This document shows, piece after piece, positions 1 to 8,226 of a stretch of 64,000 nt of DNA. The notes below the pieces were generated by a model, which was not told where the DNA came from, ran no database searches, and was given only the letters and a program-made list of their open reading frames with translations. The stretch is from Methylomicrobium sp. wino1. GTDB taxonomy: Bacteria > Pseudomonadota > Gammaproteobacteria > Methylococcales > Methylomonadaceae. The first letter of the stretch is position 1. Each line of letters begins with the position of its first letter. Location: assembly GCF_003932755.1 (NCBI RefSeq), contig NZ_CP024202.1, forward strand, positions 1,240,001 through 1,304,000, written 5' to 3'. Made by a program: the position numbers and the translations under genes.

Positions 1-2115
1 CATGAAACTTTGGGCATGCTGATTATATATGCCACGGAATCCGATGCTTTCGACAGCGTCGAAATCGAATTATTGAAGGAAGCGGCCGCCGATTTGGCTT
101 ACGGCATTTGCAGACTGCGCGATCAAGCCCGTAGCCGGGAAGCCGACGAAATCGAAGACCTCTACAATAAGGCGCCATGCGGATATCATTCGCTAGACGA
201 ACAGGGATGCTTCATTCGCATCAACGACACCGAATTGGCTTGGTTGGGCTATGCGCGGGAAGAAGTGATCGGCAAGATGCGCTTTTTGGATTTCTTGACG
301 CCGTCGAGCCAACAGAAATTCAAGGAAAATTTTCCAATTTTCAAGGAACGAGGCTGGGTGCGCGAACTCGAATTCGAAATGCTGCGCAAGGACGGCACGA
401 TTTTACCGGTATTGCTGAATGCTTCGTCGATTCGCGACGAAAACGGTAACTATTTGTCGAGCCGATCGACCGTTTACGATATCACCGATCGAAAACGCGC
501 CGAACAAGCGCTACTTCAGGCCAAAGAATCCGCAGAAACCTTATCCCGCATCAAAAGCGAATTTTTGGCCAATATGTCCCATGAATTGCGCACGCCGCTT
601 AACGCAATCATCGGTTTTTCCGAAGTGCTCAAAGACGAGCTGATCGGAGAAATGACGCCGGAACAGCGAGAATATGTCACCGACATCTTTCACAGCGGCC
701 AGCATTTACTCTCGTTGATCAACGACATCCTCGACCTGTCGAAAATCGAAGCCGGCAAGATGGTCTTGGATCTCGAAACGCTCGATATCGACGATTTACT
801 GCGCAACAGTCTTGCTATTATCAAGGAAAAAGCCGCGGCACACCGCGTCCGGCTGCAGCTTAAAACGGCAGAACCGATAGGGCCGGCCATACTTGACGGA
901 CGTAAGACCAAGCAGATCATTTATAACTTGCTGTCCAACGCGGTCAAATTTACGCCTGAAGACGGCTGGGTGACACTACGGTCCCGCAGTGTAAGCCGGC
1001 CCGACATCGAAGCCTGGACTTCCGATGCGGAAACCAGTCTGCGTATGCCTTTGCCGGTAAACCACTTCGAGCAATTTTTGGAATTCGAAATCGAGGATAG
1101 CGGCATCGGAATTTCTGCCGAAGATGCGCCGCGCCTATTCCATGCCTTTTCGCAATTGGATTCCTCACTGTCCCGTAAAAGCGAAGGCACCGGACTAGGT
1201 TTGGTGTTAGTATTAAAACTAGCCCATCTACACGGCGGCACCATGGCCGTGGCCAGCACGCCCGGCCAGGGCAGCCGTTTCATCGTGTGGCTGCCCTGGC
1301 GCGGCATCGGTGCCGATCGCATTGCCCCCTTCACCTCTAACCAAACCGAACTGGGCTCCGGGCAATCATTGGCTCTGGTGATCGAAGATAATGCTACGGC
1401 CGCCGAGTTGATCCGCTTGCAACTGGAACCGGAAGGATTCGAAATAGCGCTTGCCGAAAATGCTATAGCGGGACTTGAGCTAATGTCGCGTCTACAGCCT
1501 GACTTGATCATTTTGGATATCCTTTTACCGGATATGGATGGCTGGGAGCTGTTGGCCCGTATCAAACAATCCGATAGCTCCGCGACGAATATCCCGGTAG
1601 TCATCGTATCGATAGTCGCTGACGCGCAAAAAGGCTTCGCTCTTGGCGCTAGCGCGGTATTGCAAAAGCCGGTGGGCCGAAACGAATTGGCTAATGTGTT
1701 GAAAAAATTAAGGCCGGTAGCGCCGATGAAAGGCGTCAAAGTTTTGGTCGTCGACGACGACCCGAAATCCGTGGAGCTGTTATCCGCTTATCTACTCGAA
1801 CCCGGCTATATTGTATTGAAGGCCTATGGAGGCAAGGACGGCATAGGCCTAACCCACCGCGAGCGACCTGACCTGCTGGTGTTGGATTTGATGATGCCCG
1901 GAATCAACGGATTCGATGTGGTAGAAGCACTGAAGCAGAGCCCCGAAACCGCCGACATTCCGATTGTAGTGGTGACCGCGAAGACCTTGGCGGCAGAAGA
2001 CCGCGCCGTCTTGAACGGAAACGTTGCGGCCATCATGGAAAAATCCCGTTTCAATCACAAAACTTTCGCCAACGAAGTCCGAAGAGCTTTACTACTGAAC
2101 AAGAGAACAATATGA
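1..2115 (+). CDS. Hybrid sensor histidine kinase (GAF-PAS-HisKA-HATPase-REC-REC), 5' end cut by window
   Basis: The frame is open to the first base, so the N-terminus is outside the window. About 35 residues of a GAF-like domain end come first (numbering from the TTG at position 10), then a PAS domain at about residues 50-165. A HisKA dimerisation helix follows, with the phospho-acceptor His191 in the motif MSHELRTP. The ATPase domain has the N box (NLLSNAVKF), G1 (DSGIGIS) and G2 (GTGLGL). Two receiver domains end the protein, each with an acidic pocket and a phospho-Asp motif (DILLPDMDG and DLMMPGING). It is probably cytoplasmic in the visible part. Its stop overlaps the next start by 4 bp (ATGA), so it is the head of a phosphorelay operon running to 5158. 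The signal sensed cannot be told from the sequence. Domain assignment is secure; function beyond phosphorelay is inference. Confidence 0.9.
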   Translation, partial: HETLGMLIIYATESDAFDSVEIELLKEAAADLAYGICRLRDQARSREADEIEDLYNKAPCGYHSLDEQGCFIRINDTELAWLGYAREEVIGKMRFLDFLTPSSQQKFKENFPIFKERGWVRELEFEMLRKDGTILPVLLNASSIRDENGNYLSSRSTVYDITDRKRAEQALLQAKESAETLSRIKSEFLANMSHELRTPLNAIIGFSEVLKDELIGEMTPEQREYVTDIFHSGQHLLSLINDILDLSKIEAGKMVLDLETLDIDDLLRNSLAIIKEKAAAHRVRLQLKTAEPIGPAILDGRKTKQIIYNLLSNAVKFTPEDGWVTLRSRSVSRPDIEAWTSDAETSLRMPLPVNHFEQFLEFEIEDSGIGISAEDAPRLFHAFSQLDSSLSRKSEGTGLGLVLVLKLAHLHGGTMAVASTPGQGSRFIVWLPWRGIGADRIAPFTSNQTELGSGQSLALVIEDNATAAELIRLQLEPEGFEIALAENAIAGLELMSRLQPDLIILDILLPDMDGWELLARIKQSDSSATNIPVVIVSIVADAQKGFALGASAVLQKPVGRNELANVLKKLRPVAPMKGVKVLVVDDDPKSVELLSAYLLEPGYIVLKAYGGKDGIGLTHRERPDLLVLDLMMPGINGFDVVEALKQSPETADIPIVVVTAKTLAAEDRAVLNGNVAAIMEKSRFNHKTFANEVRRALLLNKRTI

Positions 2116-2513
2116 CTGCGCAAATACTGGTAGTGGAAGATACTTTCATCAACATGAAACTCGTCTGCATGCTGCTTGAAAAAGCCGGCTATCGGGTGCT
2201 GCGGGCCGACAATGCCAAAGACGGTATCGCGCTGGCGCAAAGACATTTGCCCGACCTAATTCTGATGGACATTCAATTGCCCGACATGGACGGGCTTGAA
2301 GCGACTCGTCTTTTGAAAGAAGCGGACGCTACAAGGCATATTAAAGTCGTCGCACTGACCGCTTTCGCAATGAAGGGCGATGAGGAAAAGATGATCGCGG
2401 CAGGTTGCGACGGCTACATCGCCAAACCGATTCAATACAAAAATTTTCTTGGAGAAGTTGAAAAAACGCTTTCGATGAATCTCCCAAAGGAAGAACGCCA
2501 TGACCATACCTAA
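2112..2513 (+). CDS. Single-domain response regulator (DivK/CheY type)
   Basis: A 133-aa protein that is one receiver domain and nothing else. The acidic pair is at the start (VVEDT), the phospho-acceptor Asp lies in LMDIQLPDMDG, the switch Thr in ALTAFAM and the conserved Lys in AKPI. There is no output domain, so it must act by protein contact or as a phosphate shuttle. It overlaps the kinase stop by 4 bp and the next receiver gene by 14 bp, which implies translational coupling. The likely partner is the upstream hybrid kinase. Confidence 0.88.
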   Translation: MTAQILVVEDTFINMKLVCMLLEKAGYRVLRADNAKDGIALAQRHLPDLILMDIQLPDMDGLEATRLLKEADATRHIKVVALTAFAMKGDEEKMIAAGCDGYIAKPIQYKNFLGEVEKTLSMNLPKEERHDHT

Positions 2514-2889
2514 AAAAATCTTGATTACCGACGACGATCCGATTAACCGTAAACTGGTGGAAAGCCTATTAAAACCCAATGGTTACGATGTTCGTAGCGT
2601 GGATTCCGGACAAGCCGCGTTGGATGCGATCGACTTCGACCCGCCCGACTTGATTCTGCTCGATCTGATGATGCCGGGCATGGATGGCTTCGAAGTGGTC
2701 AGACGACTCAAAGCCGATGCCGCTACCGGCCGAATCCCTATCGTGATGTTGACGGCGCTCGATGACGCCGGCTCGCGCGCCCGCCTGACTTCGGCCGGGA
2801 TCTCCGTGATCCTGTCCAAACCCTTGGACCGCTGGGCCTTACAAGGCTGTATTAATCAGTTATTAGGGGACTGTCATGGCATCGAATAA
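2500..2889 (+). CDS. Single-domain response regulator
   Basis: A 129-aa stand-alone receiver domain. Visible are the acidic pocket (ITDDDP), the phospho-Asp motif LDLMMPGMDG, the Thr in MLTALDD and the Lys in LSKPLD. Its start lies inside the previous gene and its stop overlaps the next start by 14 bp. With two free receivers plus two attached to the kinase and one on the following EAL protein, the operon encodes five receivers in a row, typical of a branched phosphorelay. No DNA-binding output is present. Confidence 0.87.
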   Translation: MTIPKKILITDDDPINRKLVESLLKPNGYDVRSVDSGQAALDAIDFDPPDLILLDLMMPGMDGFEVVRRLKADAATGRIPIVMLTALDDAGSRARLTSAGISVILSKPLDRWALQGCINQLLGDCHGIE

Positions 2890-5158
2890 TAAGCCTGTCG
2901 GAGAAACCCATACGGAAGCGGAACTGAAGAGGAGGAACCGACTCTATACGATGTTGAGTCATATCAACCGGTGTATTATCCGCACGAAAGATCCTCAGGA
3001 GCTTTACTTTGCAGCTTGCCGCATCGCCATCGAAAGCGGCGGTTTCGCACTCGCATGGATAGGCTTGATCGACTCGGAAACTGGAAACCTGATACCGGTC
3101 GCCTCTGCCGGTAACGTCACGGTAACTCAGCTCAAGAATTTAAATGAAGGCAAATTCGACGTCTTATCGAACGACAAGGAAACCGCCGGCGGGTCGCGCT
3201 TGGCATCCTGGACCGAAATGTCCGAGCAATTAGGCTTGCTTGAAGGCGCATCCTTTCCGATACGGCTCGAAGGCAAGACCGTCGGCTCTTTCAATATCGC
3301 GGCAAAAGAACCGGGCTTTTTCCGCGACGCCGAAATCAACCTATTGCTGGAAGTGGTGGATGATATTTCGTTCGCGATCGACATTATCCGCCGAGAGGAA
3401 GAGCGGATCGTTGCCGAGAGTAAAATGCGTTACTTCGTCTATTACGACTCCCAAACCGGCCTGCCCAGCCGAGCGCTATTCGAAGAACGCTTGAACGAAT
3501 CTTGCTATAACGGAAACGCGCATCAAGTCGTTGTGATGGTCGTCAACCTTCGCAGGCTACAAATCGTCTTGCATTTACTGGAACCCGATACCGGTCTGGC
3601 GATTATCCGGACTCTGGTCGACAGACTCGAATCGGTATTGCCGGCCGTCCCTCGCGCACGCATCGACGAGGCAAAATTCGCCCTGCTATTGCAAGATCCG
3701 GAAGGCTTGCATGTCGCGGAAGAGCTGGCCTGGGAAGCTCATAAAGTCCTGACCGAGGCCATCGAGATCGACGGGCAAGAGTACTATCTCGACCCGTTCA
3801 TCGGACTCGCAAGATTTCCATTAGACGGCGAACCGAAGGAGGTTCTCAAACACGCCATACTGGCCGCATCTTCCCCCGATACCGATACTATTTGCCGTTT
3901 TTTCTTCGCCGATATGGATGAAGGCTCGCGGCGGCAACTGAATCTCGACACCGCCTTGCGCCGTGCTCTGGAGCGCAATGAATTTATTCTGCACTATCAA
4001 CCGCAATTGGATTTATCGACAGGCCGAATCGTCGGCGCCGAAGCCTTACTGCGTTGGCAAAGCCGCGATTACGGCTTGGTATCTCCGCTGAACTTCATCC
4101 CGCTGCTCGAAGAAAACGGCATGATAAACACGATCGGCGAATGGGTGCTGCAAGAGGCTTGCCGGCTCAATCGAAAATGGCAAGACGAAGGACTCCCTCC
4201 GTTACGCATGGCGGTCAATCTTTCGGCTAGACAATTTTATGGCGGCGATATTCCGAACATAGTCAAGCGAACTCTCGAAAAAACCGGTCTTGAACCGCAA
4301 TGGCTGGAATTGGAACTGACCGAGAGCATCGTACTGATGGATGCCGATAAAGTCATCCGTACGATGCACGAGATATCGGCTGAAGGCATCGGTTTCGCAT
4401 TGGATGATTTCGGTACCGGCTATTCATCGCTCAGTTATTTGCAGCGGCTTCCGGTTGACCGAATCAAAATAGACAAATCTTTCGTAGCCAATCTCACTTC
4501 TAATCCGAGCGATGCAGCGATCGTTCGCGCGGTCGTCGGAATGGCGCACAGTTTAGGCTTGAAAGTCATCGCCGAAGGCGTCGAAACCGAAGGACAACTG
4601 GGTTTTTTACGCGGCATCAACTGCGAAGAAATCCAGGGTTTTGTATTCAGCCGCCCATTGCCGCCCGATGATTTTACCTTGTTATTACGAGAGGGCCGAA
4701 GCATTCCGCCCAAGCAAATCGAGAAGCCGGAACGGATCGTATTACTAATCGACGACGAGTCGAATATCATTTCGGCATTGACGCGCGTATTACGACGCAA
4801 AGGATTTCGCATCGTCGGCACTACGAGTATTAAGGAAGGATTCGAATTGATGGCGATTCATCAACCGGGAGTCGTAATTTGCGACCAGCGCATGCCGGAA
4901 ATGACCGGAACCGAATTTCTAAGGCGGATCAAGGACATTTACCCCGACACGATACGCATCGTGCTGTCGGGCTATACCGAGTTAAACTCCGTGATCGATG
5001 CGGTAAACCACGGCGAAGTCTATAAGTTTCTGACCAAGCCGTGGGAAGACGAAGCGCTTTGCCAAGTAATCGGCGATGCGTTTAATATTTACGAATTACG
5101 GCAGGAAAATCGCGATCTTTCACGAAAGCTAAATACAAATCGAGCTATATCCGAATAG
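2876..5158 (+). CDS. GAF - degenerate GGDEF - EAL - receiver protein, predicted c-di-GMP phosphodiesterase
   Basis: 760 aa. A GAF domain covers about residues 20-175. A GGDEF-like domain follows (about 185-345) but its signature is replaced by RIDEAKF, so it should not make c-di-GMP. The EAL domain (about 360-605) keeps the catalytic set: EALLRW, NLSARQF, ELTES, DDFGTGYSS, IDKSF and AEGVET. A C-terminal receiver (about 620-740) has IDDES and the phospho-Asp in CDQRMPEMTG, and resembles receivers usually joined to HD-GYP domains. Location is cytoplasmic. It is the last gene of the operon and the likely output: kinase signals would reach c-di-GMP breakdown through the attached receiver. A receiver at the C-terminal end of an EAL protein is the less common order. 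Confidence 0.88.
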   Translation: MASNNKPVGETHTEAELKRRNRLYTMLSHINRCIIRTKDPQELYFAACRIAIESGGFALAWIGLIDSETGNLIPVASAGNVTVTQLKNLNEGKFDVLSNDKETAGGSRLASWTEMSEQLGLLEGASFPIRLEGKTVGSFNIAAKEPGFFRDAEINLLLEVVDDISFAIDIIRREEERIVAESKMRYFVYYDSQTGLPSRALFEERLNESCYNGNAHQVVVMVVNLRRLQIVLHLLEPDTGLAIIRTLVDRLESVLPAVPRARIDEAKFALLLQDPEGLHVAEELAWEAHKVLTEAIEIDGQEYYLDPFIGLARFPLDGEPKEVLKHAILAASSPDTDTICRFFFADMDEGSRRQLNLDTALRRALERNEFILHYQPQLDLSTGRIVGAEALLRWQSRDYGLVSPLNFIPLLEENGMINTIGEWVLQEACRLNRKWQDEGLPPLRMAVNLSARQFYGGDIPNIVKRTLEKTGLEPQWLELELTESIVLMDADKVIRTMHEISAEGIGFALDDFGTGYSSLSYLQRLPVDRIKIDKSFVANLTSNPSDAAIVRAVVGMAHSLGLKVIAEGVETEGQLGFLRGINCEEIQGFVFSRPLPPDDFTLLLREGRSIPPKQIEKPERIVLLIDDESNIISALTRVLRRKGFRIVGTTSIKEGFELMAIHQPGVVICDQRMPEMTGTEFLRRIKDIYPDTIRIVLSGYTELNSVIDAVNHGEVYKFLTKPWEDEALCQVIGDAFNIYELRQENRDLSRKLNTNRAISE

Positions 5159-5377
5159 ACTTAAAGAGACCTTTCCCCACACGAATTAACCTGAAAAGAG
5201 CAGTTGGCATGTGTTGTAGGCCGTTCGTGCTGAGCTAAGTCGAAGCATGAAGGACCTACATAAACAGGGGTGAGATTAATAGACAGTAATTGATGAGATA
5301 AATGGGAAAAAACGGGAAGAAATGAAACAGGGAAATAAAAGTTTGTTGCAAAATACGCAAGTTAAAAAATTTATGAT

Positions 5378-5839
5378 TTATCCGGTCGATTCCGCTAAAT
5401 AATCTTGAATGATCGACAATATTTTATCTTCGTCTTCCGAGGATATTCCCAAAAAAGGGCGGGCTGGAATATCACCCCATAGATGTGGAAATTCAGCTTT
5501 GGTTCCTCCGAATTGCTGCATGGCTGCGTATTCCTGCGGCGAGCCGATTTCCACTGAGTCGTTTCCGATTACGTCGCGTCTTATAAGATCGTTCAATAGA
5601 CCTGTTTCACCGGTGAGAGGGCGGTCGTGATCTTTATATAATAGCGTACTCAAGACGCTGTTCAATTCCCATTTGGTGCCGTCCGGCGCGGTCATAGTTC
5701 CGAAGCGTTTATGGGTCGATTCCACTAACGCATCGCCGATTTCAAGTAAGGCGGGGCGAAGATTAGATGTTCTTTTTTGCAATTTTTGTAACGCTTCGAT
5801 AACGAGGCGACCATCATTTTCTATTTGAACATCGAGCAT
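5378..5839 (-). CDS. Phage virion morphogenesis / tail completion protein (Mu gpG / P2 gpS-like)
   Basis: 153 aa, close to the usual length of the phage virion morphogenesis family. Family-like features: an N-terminal helical stretch, a 'RFGTMTAPDG..W' segment typical of these proteins, a 'RPLTGETGLLNDLI' segment, then 'YAAMQQFGG' and 'IPARPFLG' near the C-terminus. In phages the product helps finish the tail. Here it is alone, with no other structural gene next to it, inside an insertion that splits a MITE, so it is likely a relic or a domesticated remnant. The family call comes from motif recognition only. Confidence 0.72.
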   Translation of the reverse strand: MLDVQIENDGRLVIEALQKLQKRTSNLRPALLEIGDALVESTHKRFGTMTAPDGTKWELNSVLSTLLYKDHDRPLTGETGLLNDLIRRDVIGNDSVEIGSPQEYAAMQQFGGTKAEFPHLWGDIPARPFLGISSEDEDKILSIIQDYLAESTG

Positions 5840-5862
5840 GTTGAACTAAACCTCATAAAAGC

Positions 5863-5958
5863 TTATCTTACAGATTGCCATGGGCGGTTGTTTCCAATAG
5901 GAACGGTTGCAGGCGCTACGGTGATTGCATGATCTGGTTCGAATCCGGCGCCGCTCAT
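5863..5958 (-). CDS. Short ORF upstream of the phage gene, possible remnant
   Basis: A 31-codon ORF from ATG at 5958, ending 23 bp before the phage gene start and on the same strand. It begins MSGAGFEPDHAI. It may be the tail of a truncated phage gene cut off at the insertion edge. No family is recognised and it could be chance. Confidence 0.2.
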   Translation of the reverse strand: MSGAGFEPDHAITVAPATVPIGNNRPWQSVR

Positions 5959-6147
5959 GGTTTTATATCCAGTCTTTTATAGCGGTTTTCAGCAAGATCG
6001 GCGAAATCAATAATATCTACAACACTTTCACCTGCCTGGTGAAGCCTCAAACTACCGTTCACCCTTCGACAGGGCTCTCCTGAACGCAGCCGAAGGGCTC
6101 AGAGCGAACGGTAGATTAAGGCTCTCAACTGCTCTTTTTAGGATTAA

Positions 6148-6439
6148 GCTAAGCACAGCACCCCGCCGCTAACCGCTACCGACCGCTTCCGGCGAGTCCA
6201 GCAGCGTAGTCCAAATGGAGCGCAGCGCAATCCGGAAAGTTCGAAACCACGTCATTCCCGTATTCCGCTATGCCGCATAAGGGCTACATGCTTTAACAGC
6301 ATTAACCTAGAAAAAGCATTTCACCATGAAGGTCATATGGAATTTTCGCTCACCAAAAAGGTTGACGAGGATGTTTAGGTATTTTCTTAAAATCCTTCAT
6401 GAACTTCATCTGCTTCATGGTTAAACTATCGAATTTAGG
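6148..6439. other. Intergenic stretch, no gene seen
   Basis: No coding frame with a start and ribosome site is visible. The last 26 bases (6414-6439) are a repeat shared, inverted, with 50167-50192 (25 of 26 positions identical by eye), next to several TTCATG motifs in both copies. Confidence 0.6.
6414..6439 (+). repeat. 26-bp dispersed repeat (copy 2 inverted at 50167-50192)
   Basis: The sequence starting TTCATGGTTAAACTATCG is found on the opposite strand upstream of the Aer-like gene, with one mismatch. In both places it is preceded by spaced copies of TTCATG. Function is unknown. It lies at the very end of the hypothetical gene at 6440-6790. Confidence 0.5.
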
Positions 6440-6790
6440 TTAATACACTACCGTGATTTCGGAGGTAACCGCATCGGTATCGCCAACATCATCGAAGGCT
6501 ACAAAACCCGGATAATCACGAGTCGGATAATAGGGCTTCAAACTGTCAGGCAAACGATCCAGTCCAATCAACGCACAAAATTCGGCTTTGTTATTCAAAG
6601 GGTCTGTCGCTGGAATGTCGCCGTTGATGTCATCGCATATAATCTTTCCATTTTCTTTCGCTAACAATGCCCAACCCTTAATTTCATCAGCATCTTTTCC
6701 AGACAACTCGCCAGACTCATCGTCCCACGAGAACACATATTCGTGCATAGGGCCAGGGAGCGGCATAGAAAATCGAAATTTATGGCGCAT
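6440..6790 (-). CDS. Hypothetical protein, 116 aa, acidic
   Basis: A 116-aa soluble protein rich in Asp and Glu with no signal peptide or membrane segment. It opens MRHKFRFSMPLPGPMHEYVF and contains several DD and DE pairs. I recognise no family. The ribosome site is weak (GGGG about 12 bases before the ATG). It stands alone between two mobile-element relics, so it may be a horizontally acquired or decaying gene. The clean reading frame and ordinary residue mix support a real protein. Confidence 0.5.
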   Translation of the reverse strand: MRHKFRFSMPLPGPMHEYVFSWDDESGELSGKDADEIKGWALLAKENGKIICDDINGDIPATDPLNNKAEFCALIGLDRLPDSLKPYYPTRDYPGFVAFDDVGDTDAVTSEITVVY

Positions 6791-6998
6791 AATTGAATAA
6801 AACCCCGATGACTAAATCAAACAATTCCCGATCTTTTTTTGAGCAAATCAGAAAACGGATGCCCTGAATCACTTAACGGACTATCGTGAGATATAACACT
6901 TTCAAGTGACATTGTCATTATAACGTCGAAGATTTGTAGCGTGTGTGACCCCTTGTGTCAGACTAGTTGTCGCCTCTAAAATTTTATAGAGGTAAAAA

Positions 6999-7238
6999 AT
7001 GCAAACCCGTTATAGTGAAGAATTTAAAGAGCAAGCCCTGAGCAAAGTATTGCAACGCGGTGATAAAAGTATTCAATCGATTGCCGAAGAATTGAATATC
7101 AGTGTGTTTACACTGAAAGGCTGGCTTAAACGGACACAATCTACTTCAATTACAAAGACTATGAAACAACAACGTCCTAAAGACTGGACCCGGCACCAAC
7201 GGTTTGAAGCCTTGAGCCACTCGGGGACTGGACCGTGA
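6999..7238 (+). pseudogene. Truncated IS3-type orfA transposase
   Basis: The first 70 or so residues are a typical IS3-family helix-turn-helix protein: it starts MQTRYSEEFKEQAL, continues with 'SIQSIAEELNISVFTLKGWLKR', a DNA-binding helix pair, and reaches 'RPKDWTRHQRFEAL', after which similarity stops. A full orfA is usually about 90-110 aa and is followed by orfB with the DDE core, which is absent. The downstream DNA is an IS110 right-end remnant, so a second element probably cut this one short. Not expected to be active. Confidence 0.7.
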
Positions 7239-7243
7239 CAACG

Positions 7244-7756
7244 GATAACCACAAAACCTGTTGTGCTGTGCACAATTGGACAAGACTTGGCACCGATCAT
7301 TTTTCTGGGGCTCAACGCTGAGCCAGGGGCGGTCCGCTGGCCATGCGTCAGCGGCACCGTCTTGATCCTGATGGGTGACTGACGCGCATCAGTTCGATGA
7401 GCGAATCACACGAGCGAGAAATCGGGCGCGTAGATAGCGAACTGAACGGAGTAACGATCATGAAACACAGGCAAATCGGCATGAGAAAAGACTGTCGGAA
7501 CAACGATTAAACCGGTAACCGGTGGATTTGTGGACGCGTCCAGCGGACCGGTCCGAGCAGAGCCGCGTGGATAAGTTATGGACAGCGTCCCTGTTGCCCA
7601 CAACTTACCCACACTCTCGGACCTCGCGACCACGAACTCCACCGGTTCAATAACAGGTTGAAAAGATTGATTCGCAAGACAGAGAAATCGAAAAAGGCAA
7701 AATTTGCTTGAGGGATTAGTTTGGCTTATTGACTACGACAGGCTAATGGGTGACCC
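7244..7756 (+). mobile_element. IS110-family right-end remnant (copy A)
   Basis: From 7286 to 7756 this is nearly identical (three or four visible differences) to 12010-12481, the non-coding region behind the intact IS110 transposase. A short shared block (GATAACCAC..ACCTG) also starts both, at 7244 and at 11937, but the DNA between the shared blocks differs in sequence and length (about 42 against 73 bases). No transposase is left in this copy. Identical 78-aa ORFs on the - strand occur in both copies, but they look like chance frames. Confidence 0.7.
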
Positions 7757-8226
7757 CTATTCATCTCTGTAGCTTGGTCCGCTGTGAATTTTTACGCATT
7801 TGCTCTGGGAACGAGCCGTTACTTTTTTCTTGAATCACTATTTGTTTGGCGCACCTGTTTGGTGCCGTACCGAACAGAATCTCACCATTTTAGAGCAGAT
7901 GCGCACGAACCGCTGTTCGACCGAGGTGCGAATGCCCGCATAAGCCCCATTTCCAGTCTTTTCTGGCACTTTATTTGCTTGATTGCAAGGTAGCGAATAC
8001 GCCAATGTCGGCGTTCAAAGATTCGCTTTGTCAAAATTAGCCAATGCTTACCGGTCTGGCAGATGCGTCTTCGACAAAGCGCAAATTTTGGCTAGTGCAC
8101 CGGAACCCCCCAATTCGAGACAAAGCAACGGCGCTTTACCCTTGACCGGGTTGGCGCCTTTTTTTTAGGAAATTCGTTTCCCGCAGTCCTTTCGATTTTT
8201 TATTTCTTGTCCGCCAGGAGTATTTC
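7757..8226 (+). promoter_or_regulatory. Long leader of the chemoreceptor gene, with possible attenuator
   Basis: About 470 bp without a convincing gene. It contains several complementary segments and ends with an intrinsic terminator (8130-8166) only about 60 bases before the chemoreceptor start. A terminator pointing into a gene suggests either an upstream small RNA or an attenuation leader. I compared it by eye with c-di-GMP-I and other common riboswitch cores and saw no match. Confidence 0.35.
8130..8166 (+). terminator. Rho-independent terminator in the chemoreceptor leader
   Basis: A GC-rich stem, GGCGC paired with GCGCC plus an inner ACCC/GGGT pair, is followed by eight T residues. It is on the + strand, ahead of the receptor gene. 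It would end any transcript coming from 7757-8130 unless antiterminated. Confidence 0.75.

Larger units (their letters stand above)
5261..6016. mobile_element. Insertion inside the MITE, carrying phage-like DNA
   Basis: About 756 bp flanked by a CTACA direct repeat and splitting a MITE. It holds one good gene (phage virion morphogenesis, - strand) and a short ORF behind it. A 5-bp duplication is what Mu-like transposable phages leave, and the gene belongs to a family found in Mu, so a decayed Mu-like prophage is a reasonable inference. I do not see convincing Mu termini (TG...CA), and no transposase remains. Confidence 0.5.
5186..6147. mobile_element. MITE copy (201-bp family) interrupted by a ~756-bp insertion
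   Basis: The left part (5186-5260) matches the first 75 bases or so of the intact element at 38344-38544, beginning TTAACCTGAAAAGAGCAG. The right part (6017-6147) matches the rest and ends CTGCTCTTTTTAGGATTAA. The two halves join at the pentamer CTACA, which appears at 5256-5260 and again at 6017-6021, as a 5-bp target duplication would. Between them sits foreign DNA with a phage tail gene. Termini are near-perfect inverted repeats of about 21 bp. No transposase is encoded, so the element must have been moved in trans. Confidence 0.72.

Noticed and set aside
921-1739. 272-aa ORF on the - strand inside the hybrid kinase
   Set aside because: Antisense to a well-conserved kinase domain; its residues make no known fold and there is no ribosome site.
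5261-6016. Intact Mu-like prophage
   Set aside because: Only one phage gene and a 31-codon fragment remain; no transposase, no clear Mu ends.
7406-7642. 78-aa ORF found with identical sequence at 12130-12366 on the - strand
   Set aside because: Identity comes from the shared IS110 right end. No ribosome site, and no known protein features; more likely part of a structured non-coding region.
7784-8168. Two short + strand ORFs (69 and 61 aa) in the leader
   Set aside because: Poor residue mix, no ribosome sites, and the second runs into the terminator.
7757-8226. c-di-GMP-I riboswitch before the chemoreceptor
   Set aside because: I looked for the conserved core and tetraloop receptor by eye and did not find them; only a terminator and general structure can be supported.
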